Origin: Prevotellamassilia timonensis
GTDB taxonomy: Bacteria; Bacteroidota; Bacteroidia; Bacteroidales; Bacteroidaceae
NCBI RefSeq assembly: GCF_021531665.1
Contig: NZ_JADYUH010000003.1
Location: 62,001 to 126,000, forward strand
Reading direction: 5' to 3'
Length of the DNA: 64,000 nucleotides
Positions 26,111-34,059 of the stretch are shown piece after piece; position 1 is the first letter of the stretch; each line of letters begins with the position of its first letter. The translations under genes and the position numbers were made by a program. The notes beneath the pieces are model-generated. The model was not told the DNA's origin, did not search any database, and was given only the letters and a program-made list of their open reading frames with translations.

Positions 26111-26830
26111 CTAATCCTTCAAATATTTATGCTTAACATCCATCCATCGTGGTAGATTAAGTCTTTTGCCATAGTATTTGAAATAACTATCGCAAAGTCG
26201 TTCGCTCCAATGGTCTGCTAAATTGTTTGTGTCGTGATACTTGTAAATGGTCTGTTCCAATGCGGCAAGGAAATCTTCCAAGCAGTCAAACGGACGGAAA
26301 TCAGAACGCTCAGAATACCAAGTTGCAGGACGGATATTGTTAATCACGCCACGCTTGCATTGTACCTTCAAGGGCCAAGCAGAACTTGTACAAGCGATTT
26401 CCCACACATTTTTCAGCCAAAAGTCCTCAATGATAACCAATCCGCCGTTCTCTTCCATGTTGTATTTGATGAGGAGATACTTTGCATGAAGTTTCCAAGG
26501 ATGGTCTATAATTTCATTGATGTAGCTGCGGAATGCGCCAATATCAAAGTTTGGAGAGCCGATGAACGACTTGACTTCTAACCATCCCTCGTTAGACTTT
26601 TCCTTGTCAAGCCAAAAGTCGGGTGATGCCTGCCTTTGATTGTGAACATTCTCGATGCCTTCGCTAACCAACCATTTTGCCAACCACTCTTCAAGGATAT
26701 TACCGACCACATTGTTCTGTTCCACAACGATGTCGTAGTCGCGAAGGTTGAAGCGTATATAGCCATCAGCACCGATAAATTTGAAGTCGCTTTTGAGTTT
26801 ATGGTAGATTTCTTCTGCTGTTAGTTTCAT
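26111..26830 (-). CDS. Type II restriction endonuclease, NgoBV-like
   Basis: A 239-residue protein. The start MKLTAEEIYHKL, then VVGNILEEWLAKWLV, and a PD-(D/E)XK core SPDFWLDKEKSNEGWLEVKSF (Asp about 71, Glu-Val-Lys about 84-86) resemble the NgoBV group, which cuts GGNNCC. The recognition site here is not known. It starts 12 bases after the methyltransferase gene, as expected for a restriction-modification pair. Confidence 0.7.
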   Translation of the reverse strand: MKLTAEEIYHKLKSDFKFIGADGYIRFNLRDYDIVVEQNNVVGNILEEWLAKWLVSEGIENVHNQRQASPDFWLDKEKSNEGWLEVKSFIGSPNFDIGAFRSYINEIIDHPWKLHAKYLLIKYNMEENGGLVIIEDFWLKNVWEIACTSSAWPLKVQCKRGVINNIRPATWYSERSDFRPFDCLEDFLAALEQTIYKYHDTNNLADHWSERLCDSYFKYYGKRLNLPRWMDVKHKYLKD

Positions 26831-26842
26831 TGTATTAGGGTA

Positions 26843-28702
26843 TTAGTTGATAATTTCTATATTATCTAAGAGGCGTGCTGCTACTGCTTTAATGACGGGT
26901 ACAACGACTGTGTTGCCCAGTAAGTCAAAGCCGTCCTTCTCACTTACGTTGAAAGGCATATCGTCTGGGTAACCACAAAGCCGCAGTCCTTCTCTTAAAG
27001 TTAGACGGCGCAGACCTCCATTGTCGCCAACGTAAAGCTTTTGCATATCCATTGCAACAAGGGTGGGGGCAATCTCATTGGGAGAAAGCACCTTGTTAAT
27101 TTCAAAACTGAGTTTTCCTGCAACGATGTTGTAACCTTTGGGTTTTGAAGTGTCGGGTTCGCGGCGCGTTGTAGTTACGTTGCCAACTTTCTCGCGTATG
27201 AGTTTTTTGGGATGCTCGAATTTTAGGTAGCCCTTTTCGCTAAGGTTGTTGAGCATTTCCTCCAAATTTGGGTGCTCGTAGAAGGTGCGAATCTGCTCCT
27301 TTGTCAAGGGCATTCCGTCCATCCAGTCAATACCGATGATTTCAGCCCATTTCTTTTTGCGCCTTTCGGTCAAGATTTTGTCAAGCAGTTTTTTCTCTTC
27401 TTTGGTGACCTCGCCTTTGACACCCAAATCCCAACTATGAATGTTGGTGTCACCGCCTCGTTTGTCCTTGATGGATTTACCATAAAGTTCCTCAACCTTA
27501 AAATGCCTGAGAAGGTTTCTGACAAAAGGAGTATCGGTGGTTGGCTGTCCGCTTTCAAGAATACTCGACAAGGTACATTCTACGACTGGGAAGTTGTCCA
27601 AATTGGGAGTGGTTTGCAGACTGCCTACGATATAGATACGTTTACGTTCCTGCGGAACACCAAAGAATTTGGAGTTTAACACGCGGTAGTCAAATTGATA
27701 GCCCAAATCCCTCAGCCGTTGCGTAATTACTTCAAGCGTGCGTCCACCATCGTGGTTGACCAGTCCTTCCACGTTTTCAAGGATAAAACCCTGTGGTTTT
27801 TTGTCTCGTAGAATACGTTCAACTTCAAAGAACATTGTACCGCGTGTATCGGCAAATCCCTGTCTCTTTCCGGCAGCACTGAATGCCTGACAAGGAAAGC
27901 CGGCACATAGAATGTCAAAGTCGGGAATTTCATTAGTTGAAACCTTGGTAATATCGCCGTGAATGGTTTCGGCCGGGTGGTTTTCTTGCAGCACCTTGAT
28001 GGCATGACTCTTAATCTCTGAGGTAAAGACACAAACCGTTTCAATTCCTCTTTCCGCAGCAGCTTGTTCTACACCTTTTCTTATACCACCAATACCGGCA
28101 AACAAGTCTATAATTCGTAGAACCTTACGGTGCTGAATAGATGCCAAAGCCGGTAGTGGGGATTGCGGCTTAGCAACCTCTGCAACATCGGCTCCACAAA
28201 TAATCGTTGGCGAATGTTTGGCACGTCCTGGATTTATTTGTTCTACTTCTTCCATGAGTCGTGGTATATCTACAGCCTCTGCTTGAATTTCATCCCCAAG
28301 CAAATAGACCATATAGTCACCATGCGGTGTGGGGTATTTCAACACCTGCATTTCATCTTCGCGTTTGATGCTTTGAGAAATACAAGGAAACAGGTGATAA
28401 CCTACCTTTGGGTTTGCAGTATCGTAAATTAGGATATAATCGGGCTTCGTGGACGACACAATCCCACCATTTCGTGTAGAGAATATATCGTTATTTAATC
28501 GCACGTTATATAGCTTTTCATATCTATGCGTTTTCTGACCAACTATCCAGGAAAGTTGGTCTTTCTCGCTGCGATATGCCCCCAAAAGAATTTTGGCATC
28601 CTTTACGTTTGAATAGCAAAACACTTCATTCTTATCGTTCATAATTGGTAATCTGAAATATGAATTGTCCGCCTCATAAAACAAGAAACTTCCAAGTAGC
28701 AC
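26843..28702 (-). CDS. DNA (cytosine-5) methyltransferase with N-terminal extension
   Basis: 619 residues from a GTG at 28702. Residues about 195-619 are a C5 methyltransferase: IDLFAGIGGIRKG (SAM), GFPCQAFSAAGKRQGF (catalytic Cys), ENVEGLVNHDGG, QERKRIYIVG, a variable recognition region, and GLRLCGYPDD..LLGNTVVVPV. The first ~190 residues are an extra domain (FCYSNVKDAKILLGAYRS, DIFSTRNGGIV) that I cannot assign. An ATG 20 codons in (28642) is an alternative start. The frame remains open for 14 codons before the GTG, up to a TAA. It should protect DNA from the adjacent endonuclease. Confidence 0.9.
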   Translation of the reverse strand: MLLGSFLFYEADNSYFRLPIMNDKNEVFCYSNVKDAKILLGAYRSEKDQLSWIVGQKTHRYEKLYNVRLNNDIFSTRNGGIVSSTKPDYILIYDTANPKVGYHLFPCISQSIKREDEMQVLKYPTPHGDYMVYLLGDEIQAEAVDIPRLMEEVEQINPGRAKHSPTIICGADVAEVAKPQSPLPALASIQHRKVLRIIDLFAGIGGIRKGVEQAAAERGIETVCVFTSEIKSHAIKVLQENHPAETIHGDITKVSTNEIPDFDILCAGFPCQAFSAAGKRQGFADTRGTMFFEVERILRDKKPQGFILENVEGLVNHDGGRTLEVITQRLRDLGYQFDYRVLNSKFFGVPQERKRIYIVGSLQTTPNLDNFPVVECTLSSILESGQPTTDTPFVRNLLRHFKVEELYGKSIKDKRGGDTNIHSWDLGVKGEVTKEEKKLLDKILTERRKKKWAEIIGIDWMDGMPLTKEQIRTFYEHPNLEEMLNNLSEKGYLKFEHPKKLIREKVGNVTTTRREPDTSKPKGYNIVAGKLSFEINKVLSPNEIAPTLVAMDMQKLYVGDNGGLRRLTLREGLRLCGYPDDMPFNVSEKDGFDLLGNTVVVPVIKAVAARLLDNIEIIN

Positions 28703-28805
28703 CTGCGGCTGACCAAAGCCTTTGTAACTACGAGGGAATTTCCTTTATATGGTATGTAATATGTTCTTGGTCTTGTTTGCAGGTCGCGGAAACCGCTACC
28801 GCTTG

Positions 28806-28813
28806 CAAAAATA
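28806..28813 (-). promoter_or_regulatory. Candidate -7 element for the restriction-modification operon
   Basis: TATTTTTG on the minus strand, about 104 bases before the GTG start. Confidence 0.35.
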
Positions 28814-29091
28814 CATAAAATAGTTTAATGCAACTTCCGCTTTGCAGATTTAAAACAAGTGTAACAAATTTGGGACTGGGGCAAAAGAATAAGGGCACGC
28901 TCCGCACTTTATACCTTATTTAGAGGTTCATTTTTTCTGCACAATCCCTACACACATCTTTGTAAGCAACTTGATAACAAATGCGTTGGATGTGTGGGAT
29001 TGGGCGGCAAAGCCCTACAGAAACATATAATGAAGTTTTCTTGCAGGCGCACAGTCGTCCTCCCAAATGGCGGGGAAATGAATAGTGCTCG
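28814..29091. other. Intergenic stretch with an imperfect inverted repeat
   Basis: Holds CAATCCCTACACACAT (28942-28957) and its near complement ATGTGTGGGATTG (28990-29002). No gene or clear terminator is seen. It separates the restriction cluster from the VirE-like gene. Confidence 0.5.
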
Positions 29092-30777
29092 TTAATCGGG
29101 GCGTTGATGAGGCGTTAATTTGCTTTCTGAATACGAACCAAACGTATCAAAGGAATCTTGCGACTCTTCCGGATTCTCAGAAATCTGCGGAATCTGCGGA
29201 CTCTGCGAGAACACCTTCTCTGAACTCTGCGGAATCTGTGAAATCTGCGAGAAATTTTTCTCTGCCCTCTGCGGACACTGCGGACTCCGCGAGAACTCCT
29301 TCTCAGTACTCTGCGGAATCTGCGAAATCTGCGAGAATTTTTTCTCAGAACTCTGCGAGAACTCCTTCTCAGCGACCTCCACTTTCACTTTCTCCACCTC
29401 TGCTTCAGCGGGTTTCTCCAGTTTCTTCACTCCATAGAACATGCCCTGGGCGGTGCGCTTCTTGGGGATACCCATGCGGCGCAACTGACGACCTAAGCCC
29501 GTCATTTTCAAGCCCTGCAGGGCGCGGCGAGAGTCACGCTTCAAGGTCTCGAAGATTTCAGTGGCAGAAACCCACTGCGCGTTGTCGTCGTCCTCCGCAA
29601 AAGTGAAGGAACGGTGAAATGCCTCTGCCAGAGGAGATTGACGATAGAAAGAACGGTTGTGTTCCTCAATCTCTGCCTCCTCCTCATGGCTGAAAAAGGT
29701 CGGTTCGCCGTGGCGAATCTCTGCCACTACCTGGGCGTAAAGTTGCTCATGCTCAATCGGTTCACGCGTGATGGGGGCTTCCACTATCTGGCAGAAGAAA
29801 CGACGCGAACCCGTCGGGTCGGTCAGGAGTTCCGTCATGTTCGACGTACCGATGAATGCCGCCGTGCGCGTCATCTGCATCGCCACCTGGCTGCGCCCTT
29901 TCTGTACCTTGACCTCCGTCAACTGCATGAGGTTCTTCAGCGTAGCCATCTGACGCTCGGAATAGCGGTCGAACTCGTCCATGTTGATGAGCGCATATTT
30001 TCCCAGATAAAGTTCGGACTTGGCGTCTGCCGTGAGGTCGAACTTGTCGGTGAAATAGGAGCGCAGACAGGACGGCAGAAGCATGCGGCAGAACGTACTT
30101 TTTCCCATGCCCTGACGCTCGCTGACCAACAGCGGAGCAATCTGACAATCAAACACTACCATGGAATCTTGCTCGCTGAGCCAGCCCTTCACCGCACCGC
30201 GTAGCCAGCGGCGGAAAACGCGCTGCCAGAGGTCGTCACGGGAGACACGCGCTGCCAGTTCGCCGACGCGGTCGCGACCGTCCCACTCGGGCAGGGAGGT
30301 GAGATAGGCACGCAGGGGGTGGAACTCGGGTACGTCCTCGGACAAGAGATAGGCATCAATACTGCTGCGGAAACAGTTGGGATAGGTCTGCTGCACGCTG
30401 CGCACGATGGAATTGTGGGCACGCACGCTCATGGGTTTCAACCGCGCCTCGGGGTCTTTCCTGTTCCGCACCTCGGGGTGCTGCGTCATGACGTTGAACC
30501 GTACTTCCCAATTCTTAAGTACCTCATCTTCCACTTGTTGCGGGGTGATGTATTTGACGCCGGCGTTGGTTTTCGCTTCGGCATTTTCGTCCGCTTTTGG
30601 GTTGGCGTTTTGGAAAAACTCGCTGAGGACGCTGAGTGCTTCGCCCGTTTTGGGCGAGAGGAACATTTGCATCATCTTGGGGTTGGAGATGAACTGCTGA
30701 AAGAGTTCAAACGGTGTGTGTGCATTTTCTTCCTGGTTTGAAAATGCCTGCTGTTGTTTGAGGGTAGTGTTTGCCAT
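29092..30777 (-). CDS. VirE/VapE-like D5-type helicase-primase protein
   Basis: 561 residues. The middle part is a superfamily III-like P-loop ATPase: SERQGMGKSTFCRML (Walker A, about residue 222), YALINMDEFDRYSERQ (Walker B), RTAAFIGTSNM and GSRRFFCQIV. It matches the virulence-associated E family (PF05272), often found in mobile elements and near Bacteroidales capsule loci. The C-terminal ~90 residues contain four 14-residue repeats of the EKxFSQISQIPQSS kind, encoded by a 42-bp DNA repeat at about 29164-29340. A beta-hairpin or linker role for this tail is unknown. Confidence 0.85.
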   Translation of the reverse strand: MANTTLKQQQAFSNQEENAHTPFELFQQFISNPKMMQMFLSPKTGEALSVLSEFFQNANPKADENAEAKTNAGVKYITPQQVEDEVLKNWEVRFNVMTQHPEVRNRKDPEARLKPMSVRAHNSIVRSVQQTYPNCFRSSIDAYLLSEDVPEFHPLRAYLTSLPEWDGRDRVGELAARVSRDDLWQRVFRRWLRGAVKGWLSEQDSMVVFDCQIAPLLVSERQGMGKSTFCRMLLPSCLRSYFTDKFDLTADAKSELYLGKYALINMDEFDRYSERQMATLKNLMQLTEVKVQKGRSQVAMQMTRTAAFIGTSNMTELLTDPTGSRRFFCQIVEAPITREPIEHEQLYAQVVAEIRHGEPTFFSHEEEAEIEEHNRSFYRQSPLAEAFHRSFTFAEDDDNAQWVSATEIFETLKRDSRRALQGLKMTGLGRQLRRMGIPKKRTAQGMFYGVKKLEKPAEAEVEKVKVEVAEKEFSQSSEKKFSQISQIPQSTEKEFSRSPQCPQRAEKNFSQISQIPQSSEKVFSQSPQIPQISENPEESQDSFDTFGSYSESKLTPHQRPD

Positions 30778-30938
30778 AATGAAAATAATAAATAGTTAGC
30801 GTACGCCGACATTCAGTGCCGGTGTTTTGTTTTTGGAGCCCTCTCATGCAGTAGATTGTTGTAGTTGATCTAACAGAAGATACTATCCGCAAGTTTTCCT
30901 GCGTCCTGACCATTCACGTCGCTTCTGTTATCTGAGTG

Positions 30939-30970
30939 CGAAGGTAATAAATTTAGCCGCGAAATGCAAG
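30939..30970 (-). promoter_or_regulatory. Candidate promoter for the VirE-like gene
   Basis: On the minus strand CTTG (30967-30970), 20 bases, then TACCTTCG (30939-30946), one base off TAnnTTTG. The leader is about 160 bases. Confidence 0.4.
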
Positions 30971-31106
30971 TGTTTCGGGGTTTATTTTTTGTGTTTTATT
31001 TTTAAGTTCATGGAGGAAGAACAGGGAGCGATGGCGGTAAGGAATGTAGGGTTTGTGCGCGGTTCGCTGGTACAACCCCATTCGACATAAAAAGGGAGTG
31101 CGAAAA

Positions 31107-31242
31107 AAACTATGCAAACTATACATTGAATCATACATTCCGCTGATATTTAGTGCGTTGCGGTGTGTATAGTTTGCCCGCAAACTATACACAAACTATA
31201 CATGAAGCATACATGGAGACAAAGAGACAAAGAGTCAAAGAG
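31107..31242. repeat. Left arm of a long imperfect inverted repeat
   Basis: Runs AAACTATGCAAACTATACAT, then CATACATTCCGCTGAT. A dyad with arms GTGTATAGTTTGC (31165-31192) follows, then AAACTATACAT and GAGACAAAGAGACAAAGAG. The order is mirrored at 32896-33047. No gene is seen in 30778-33478. Confidence 0.75.
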
Positions 31243-31285
31243 TGGGGGAGATAAAGAGACTAAAAGACTAAGAGACTAAGAGACT

Positions 31286-31330
31286 AAGAGACAGGGCCTA
31301 CCCCAACCCCTCCCTAAAGGGAAGGGCTTT
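31286..31330. repeat. Solitary end resembling the DUF559 insertion terminus
   Basis: GGGCCTACCCCAACCCCTC followed by CCTAAAGGGAAGGGCTTTG closely resembles the left end of the capF insertion at 35954-35992. Confidence 0.6.
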
Positions 31331-31436
31331 GTTGCGGCGCTGATGCACCGCACATGGGGGTCTTGTTTTGGAGACAAAGAGAGGAAGAGACTAAAAGACA
31401 AAGAGACAAAGAGAGAAAGAGTGGGAGGGAGGGGTT

Positions 31437-31944
31437 TAGCCTGGAGGGCTGTACTGTGAGTAACCTCGGGCAACGCCCGGGGATAGCAGGAGGCAAGGAA
31501 AGATTAGCCTGGAGGGCTGTACGCCCGCGAAGATGGCGGCGCGAGCCGCTTTAAGTTGGCATCAAGTTTTAACTGGGTGCGCACCCAGACCCCGATTTTA
31601 AAGGGAAAGTGACGTGATAAGGGAGGCGCTGCGGCTACCGCCGCCATCTTCGCGGGCGTATAGCCTTCCAGGCTGACACTGAGGGAGTTGACGCTGTCCG
31701 GGGGCGTTGCCCCCGGTTACTCACAGTACAGCCTTCCAGGCTGGATAGCCTTGCTGGTCTTATCCTCCTCCTAAGACATGAAGCGCAGCGTACCCACACT
31801 TGCTGGCGTTGTCACCTGTGCAGCAAAAGTATCTTAGCCTGGAGGGCTATACTGTGAGTAACCCCGGGCGACGCCCGGGGATAGCAGAAGGCAAGGAAAG
31901 ATTAGCCTGGAGGGCTGTACGCCCGCGAAGATGGCGGCGCGCAG
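31437..31944. repeat. GC-rich repeat in two direct copies and one inverted copy
   Basis: AGCCTGGAGGGCTGTACTGT, then a dyad around CGGGCAACGCCCGGGG, then TAGCCTGGAGGGCTGTACGC and CCGCGAAGATGGCGGC. Copies lie at about 31437-31548 and 31834-31941 (direct) and 31635-31750 (inverted). Between copies lies a CTGGGTGCGCACCCAG palindrome near 31575. Confidence 0.8.
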
Positions 31945-31978
31945 TTTTACTTAGGAGCGCACCTAAGTGAAATTAGGG

Positions 31979-32195
31979 GAAGGCTAAGAAAAACTAGGGG
32001 AAGGCTAGGAAAAACTATGGGAAGGCTAGGAAAAACTATGGGAAGGCTAGGAAAAACTATGGGAAGGCTAGGAAAAATTAGGGGAAGGCAAATAAAAATT
32101 TGAAGAAGGGAAATTAAAATTTGAGGAAGGCAAATAATAATTTGAGGAAGGGAAAGAAAAATTTGAGGAAGGCAAATTAAAATTTGAGGAAGGGA
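31979..32195. repeat. 21-bp tandem array, 11 units
   Basis: GAAGG recurs at 31979, 32000, 32021, 32042, 32063, 32084, 32105, 32126, 32147, 32168 and 32189, every 21 bases. The first half has the unit GAAGGCTAGGAAAAACTATGG; the second half has GAAGGCAAATAAAAATTTGAG-like units. Each unit carries an A-run at the same phase. Confidence 0.9.
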
Positions 32196-32196
32196 A

Positions 32197-32416
32197 TCTT
32201 AACTGGGTGCGCTCCTAGTTTTACTTAGGTGCGCTCCTAGTTTTTCCTAGGTGCGCTCCTAGTTTTTCCTAGGTGCGCTCCTAGTTTTACTTAGGTGCGC
32301 TCCTAGTTTTACTTAGGTGCGCTCCCAGTTTTTCCTAGGTGCGCTCCTAGTTTTACTTAGGTGCGCTCCTAGTTTTTCCCAGGTGCGCTCCTAATTTTTC
32401 CTAGGTGCGCTCCCAG
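32197..32416. repeat. 22-bp tandem array, 10 units
   Basis: GTGCGCTCC recurs every 22 bases from 32207 to 32405. The unit is CTTAGGTGCGCTCCTAG plus TTTTT or TTTTA. Each unit has a small dyad CCTAGG.GCGC..CCTAG. There are no variable spacers. Confidence 0.92.
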
Positions 32417-32451
32417 CAAGAATTGTTTCTCCATTAATGCTCATTAATTGT

Positions 32452-32678
32452 CTTAAAAGAGATTTCCACAAATAGATTTCTTGCTTTAGCAATAACCTTC
32501 CTTCACGTTTTATATTTTTCAAATAGAAATCCACGGAGGCAATTTTAATGAGGAAATCATTTCCCAAAAAGAGATTTCCACAAATAGATTTCTTGCTTTA
32601 GCAATCCCCCTTCCTTCACGTTTTATATTTTTCAAATAGAAATCTATGGAGGAAATCTTTCTGAGGAAATAGAGTATA
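32452..32678. repeat. Family 3 repeat, copy 2
   Basis: The same sequence order as at 24518-24705, with an extra leading GATTTCCACAAATAGATTTC unit. Followed at 32738-32782 by AATTCGTGAATAATTCATGA, which recurs at 35258-35305. Confidence 0.75.
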
Positions 32679-32895
32679 AGGGAAATTATTTCTTAAATCT
32701 CTCATTAATTTCTGAACAGTCATGTTCAAAAAATCAATTCATGGTCAATTCGTGAATAATTCATGAACATTAATGTTTCAAAAAGGCGGTCCTTTCGTCC
32801 TTTCGTCTTTCGTCTCTTCCTCTCTTTGTCTCTTTGACCGTTGACCGTTGACCGTTGACCGTTGACTATTGACCGTTGACTCCCCAACTTTTTGA

Positions 32896-33047
32896 CTCTT
32901 TGACTCTTTGTCTCTTTGACTCTCAATGTAGGGTTTTGTGTATAGTTTGTGTATAGTTTGCGCGCAAACTATACACGGGGAAACGTGTTGATAATCAGTG
33001 GAATGTAGGGTTTTGTGTAGGGTTTGTATAGTTTTTGTGCATAGTTT
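32896..33047. repeat. Right arm of the long imperfect inverted repeat
   Basis: Contains CTCTTTGTCTCTTTGACTC, two GTGTATAGTTTG units and a perfect dyad with arms GTGTATAGTTTGC around 32949-32976. It then has GAATGTAGGGTTTTGTGTAG and TTGTGCATAGTTT. It mirrors 31107-31242. A TGACCGT tandem repeat (about 32835-32880) lies just inside. Confidence 0.75.
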
Positions 33048-33075
33048 GGCGTATGTAATGTAGAAACTGACAAAA

Positions 33076-33153
33076 GGGACACTAAAAAGTCAGCTAAAAC
33101 GCAAACACTTTCTTTTGAACGTTCCTTATCCCATGACTTATTGAACACCCCTT
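33076..33153. repeat. Family 1 short element, copy H
   Basis: AACACTTTCTTTTGAACGTT followed by CCTTATCCCATGACTTATTG AACACCCC; the left end is worn (GGGACACTAAAAAGT). Confidence 0.7.
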
Positions 33154-33220
33154 AAATGAAAGAATTGCGAGCGTCGTGAAAATAATGATATAATTTTAGC
33201 CTGTTTGAAAACTTTTTTCA

Positions 33221-33478
33221 TACCTTTGCTAGCGATTAGATACATCTCTTATTAAGGGATGAAGATAATTGAGAGAAAAAAAGTATAATTTAATAAAAAT
33301 AGAATGCAAGGTTAAGATGCAATCGCAAGTCGACAGGAAGTTTGACTTTAGGAGTAAACTTTCGTATTATAAATGCGTAACTGCCTGTTTTTCAACTAGT
33401 AATTGAGAATAAGCAGGAATAGAAGAAGTACTCTTATCCTCCATTATTTACTCTCCTAAGCTTGCCTTCTTTATCTTT
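33221..33478 (+). promoter_or_regulatory. Candidate capsule promoter and long leader
   Basis: TACCTTTG at 33221-33228 fits the -7 element; no good -33 element is seen. The leader of about 250 bases before upxY has two hairpins: AAGTTTGACT / AGTAAACTT (33338-33362) and CCTGTTTTTCAA / TTGAGAATAAGCAGG (33387-33417). Long leaders of this kind are where UpxY proteins act to prevent early termination. I saw no inverted repeats flanking the promoter that would make it invertible. Confidence 0.45.
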
Positions 33479-34039
33479 ATGGGAGCTGTAAAAACGTCAG
33501 AAGACCGTTGGTATGTGTTGCGTGATTTAGCACGTCCGAATGCCAAAAATCCCGCCTACAAACAACTGCAAGCAATGCCTGAGATGGAGGGTTGCGTCTT
33601 CGTGCCGCTTAAACAGCGTGTATTCCTTGAACATGGAAAACGTGTGGCGCGTTTCGTTCCCTATATGTCCGACCTTGTTTTCGTTCATAAGTCCAAGGAA
33701 GAACTTGACCCCATCGTCCAGAAGATGGAACTGTTACAGTACCGCTATGTGCGTGGTGGCAAGCAGTATGAGGCAATGAGCGTGCGAGCTAAGGAATTCG
33801 AGAAGTTCCGTGAAGCCGTTGAACAGACTGACAATGTGGAATACTACAGTTATGAGGAAGTCTCACCGCAGATCTATGGCAAGCAGATACGCATTATCGG
33901 TGGTCGTCTCAACGGCTTTGAAGGTCGCCTGATGAGCAAACGCGGCAGCAAATACAAACACTTGCTCATTGACCTTGAAGAATGCAATCTCTCCGCTGCC
34001 ATACAGGTGGAGACAGAGCTTATCCAGTTAGTGAAATAA
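33479..34039 (+). CDS. upxY: UpxY-family transcription antiterminator
   Basis: A 186-residue NusG paralogue. The NGN domain is at about residues 8-115 (RWYVLRDLARPNAKNPAYKQL, CVFVPLKQRVF, LVFVHKSKEELDPIV), and a KOW domain lies near 130-165 (GKQIRIIGGRLNGFEGRLM). In Bacteroides such proteins bind the leader of their own capsule operon and let RNA polymerase read through. As first gene of the locus it most likely controls everything to the right edge. Confidence 0.93.
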   Translation: MGAVKTSEDRWYVLRDLARPNAKNPAYKQLQAMPEMEGCVFVPLKQRVFLEHGKRVARFVPYMSDLVFVHKSKEELDPIVQKMELLQYRYVRGGKQYEAMSVRAKEFEKFREAVEQTDNVEYYSYEEVSPQIYGKQIRIIGGRLNGFEGRLMSKRGSKYKHLLIDLEECNLSAAIQVETELIQLVK

Positions 34040-34059
34040 TTCAATTCATATACATAAAC

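Noticed and set aside
29085-29606. Plus-strand frames opposite the VirE-like gene
   Set aside because: They exist because the 42-bp repeat lacks stops in several frames; the opposite strand has the ATPase motifs.
31214-31430. Coding potential in the GAGACAAAGAG stretches
   Set aside because: Short simple repeats with stops and low complexity; the frames there have no protein-like features.
32197-32416. Possible CRISPR array
   Set aside because: The 22-bp units follow each other without variable spacers, and no cas gene is nearby.
33060-33478. Invertible capsule promoter
   Set aside because: I looked for inverted repeats flanking the TACCTTTG element, as in Bacteroides fragilis, and saw none of useful length.
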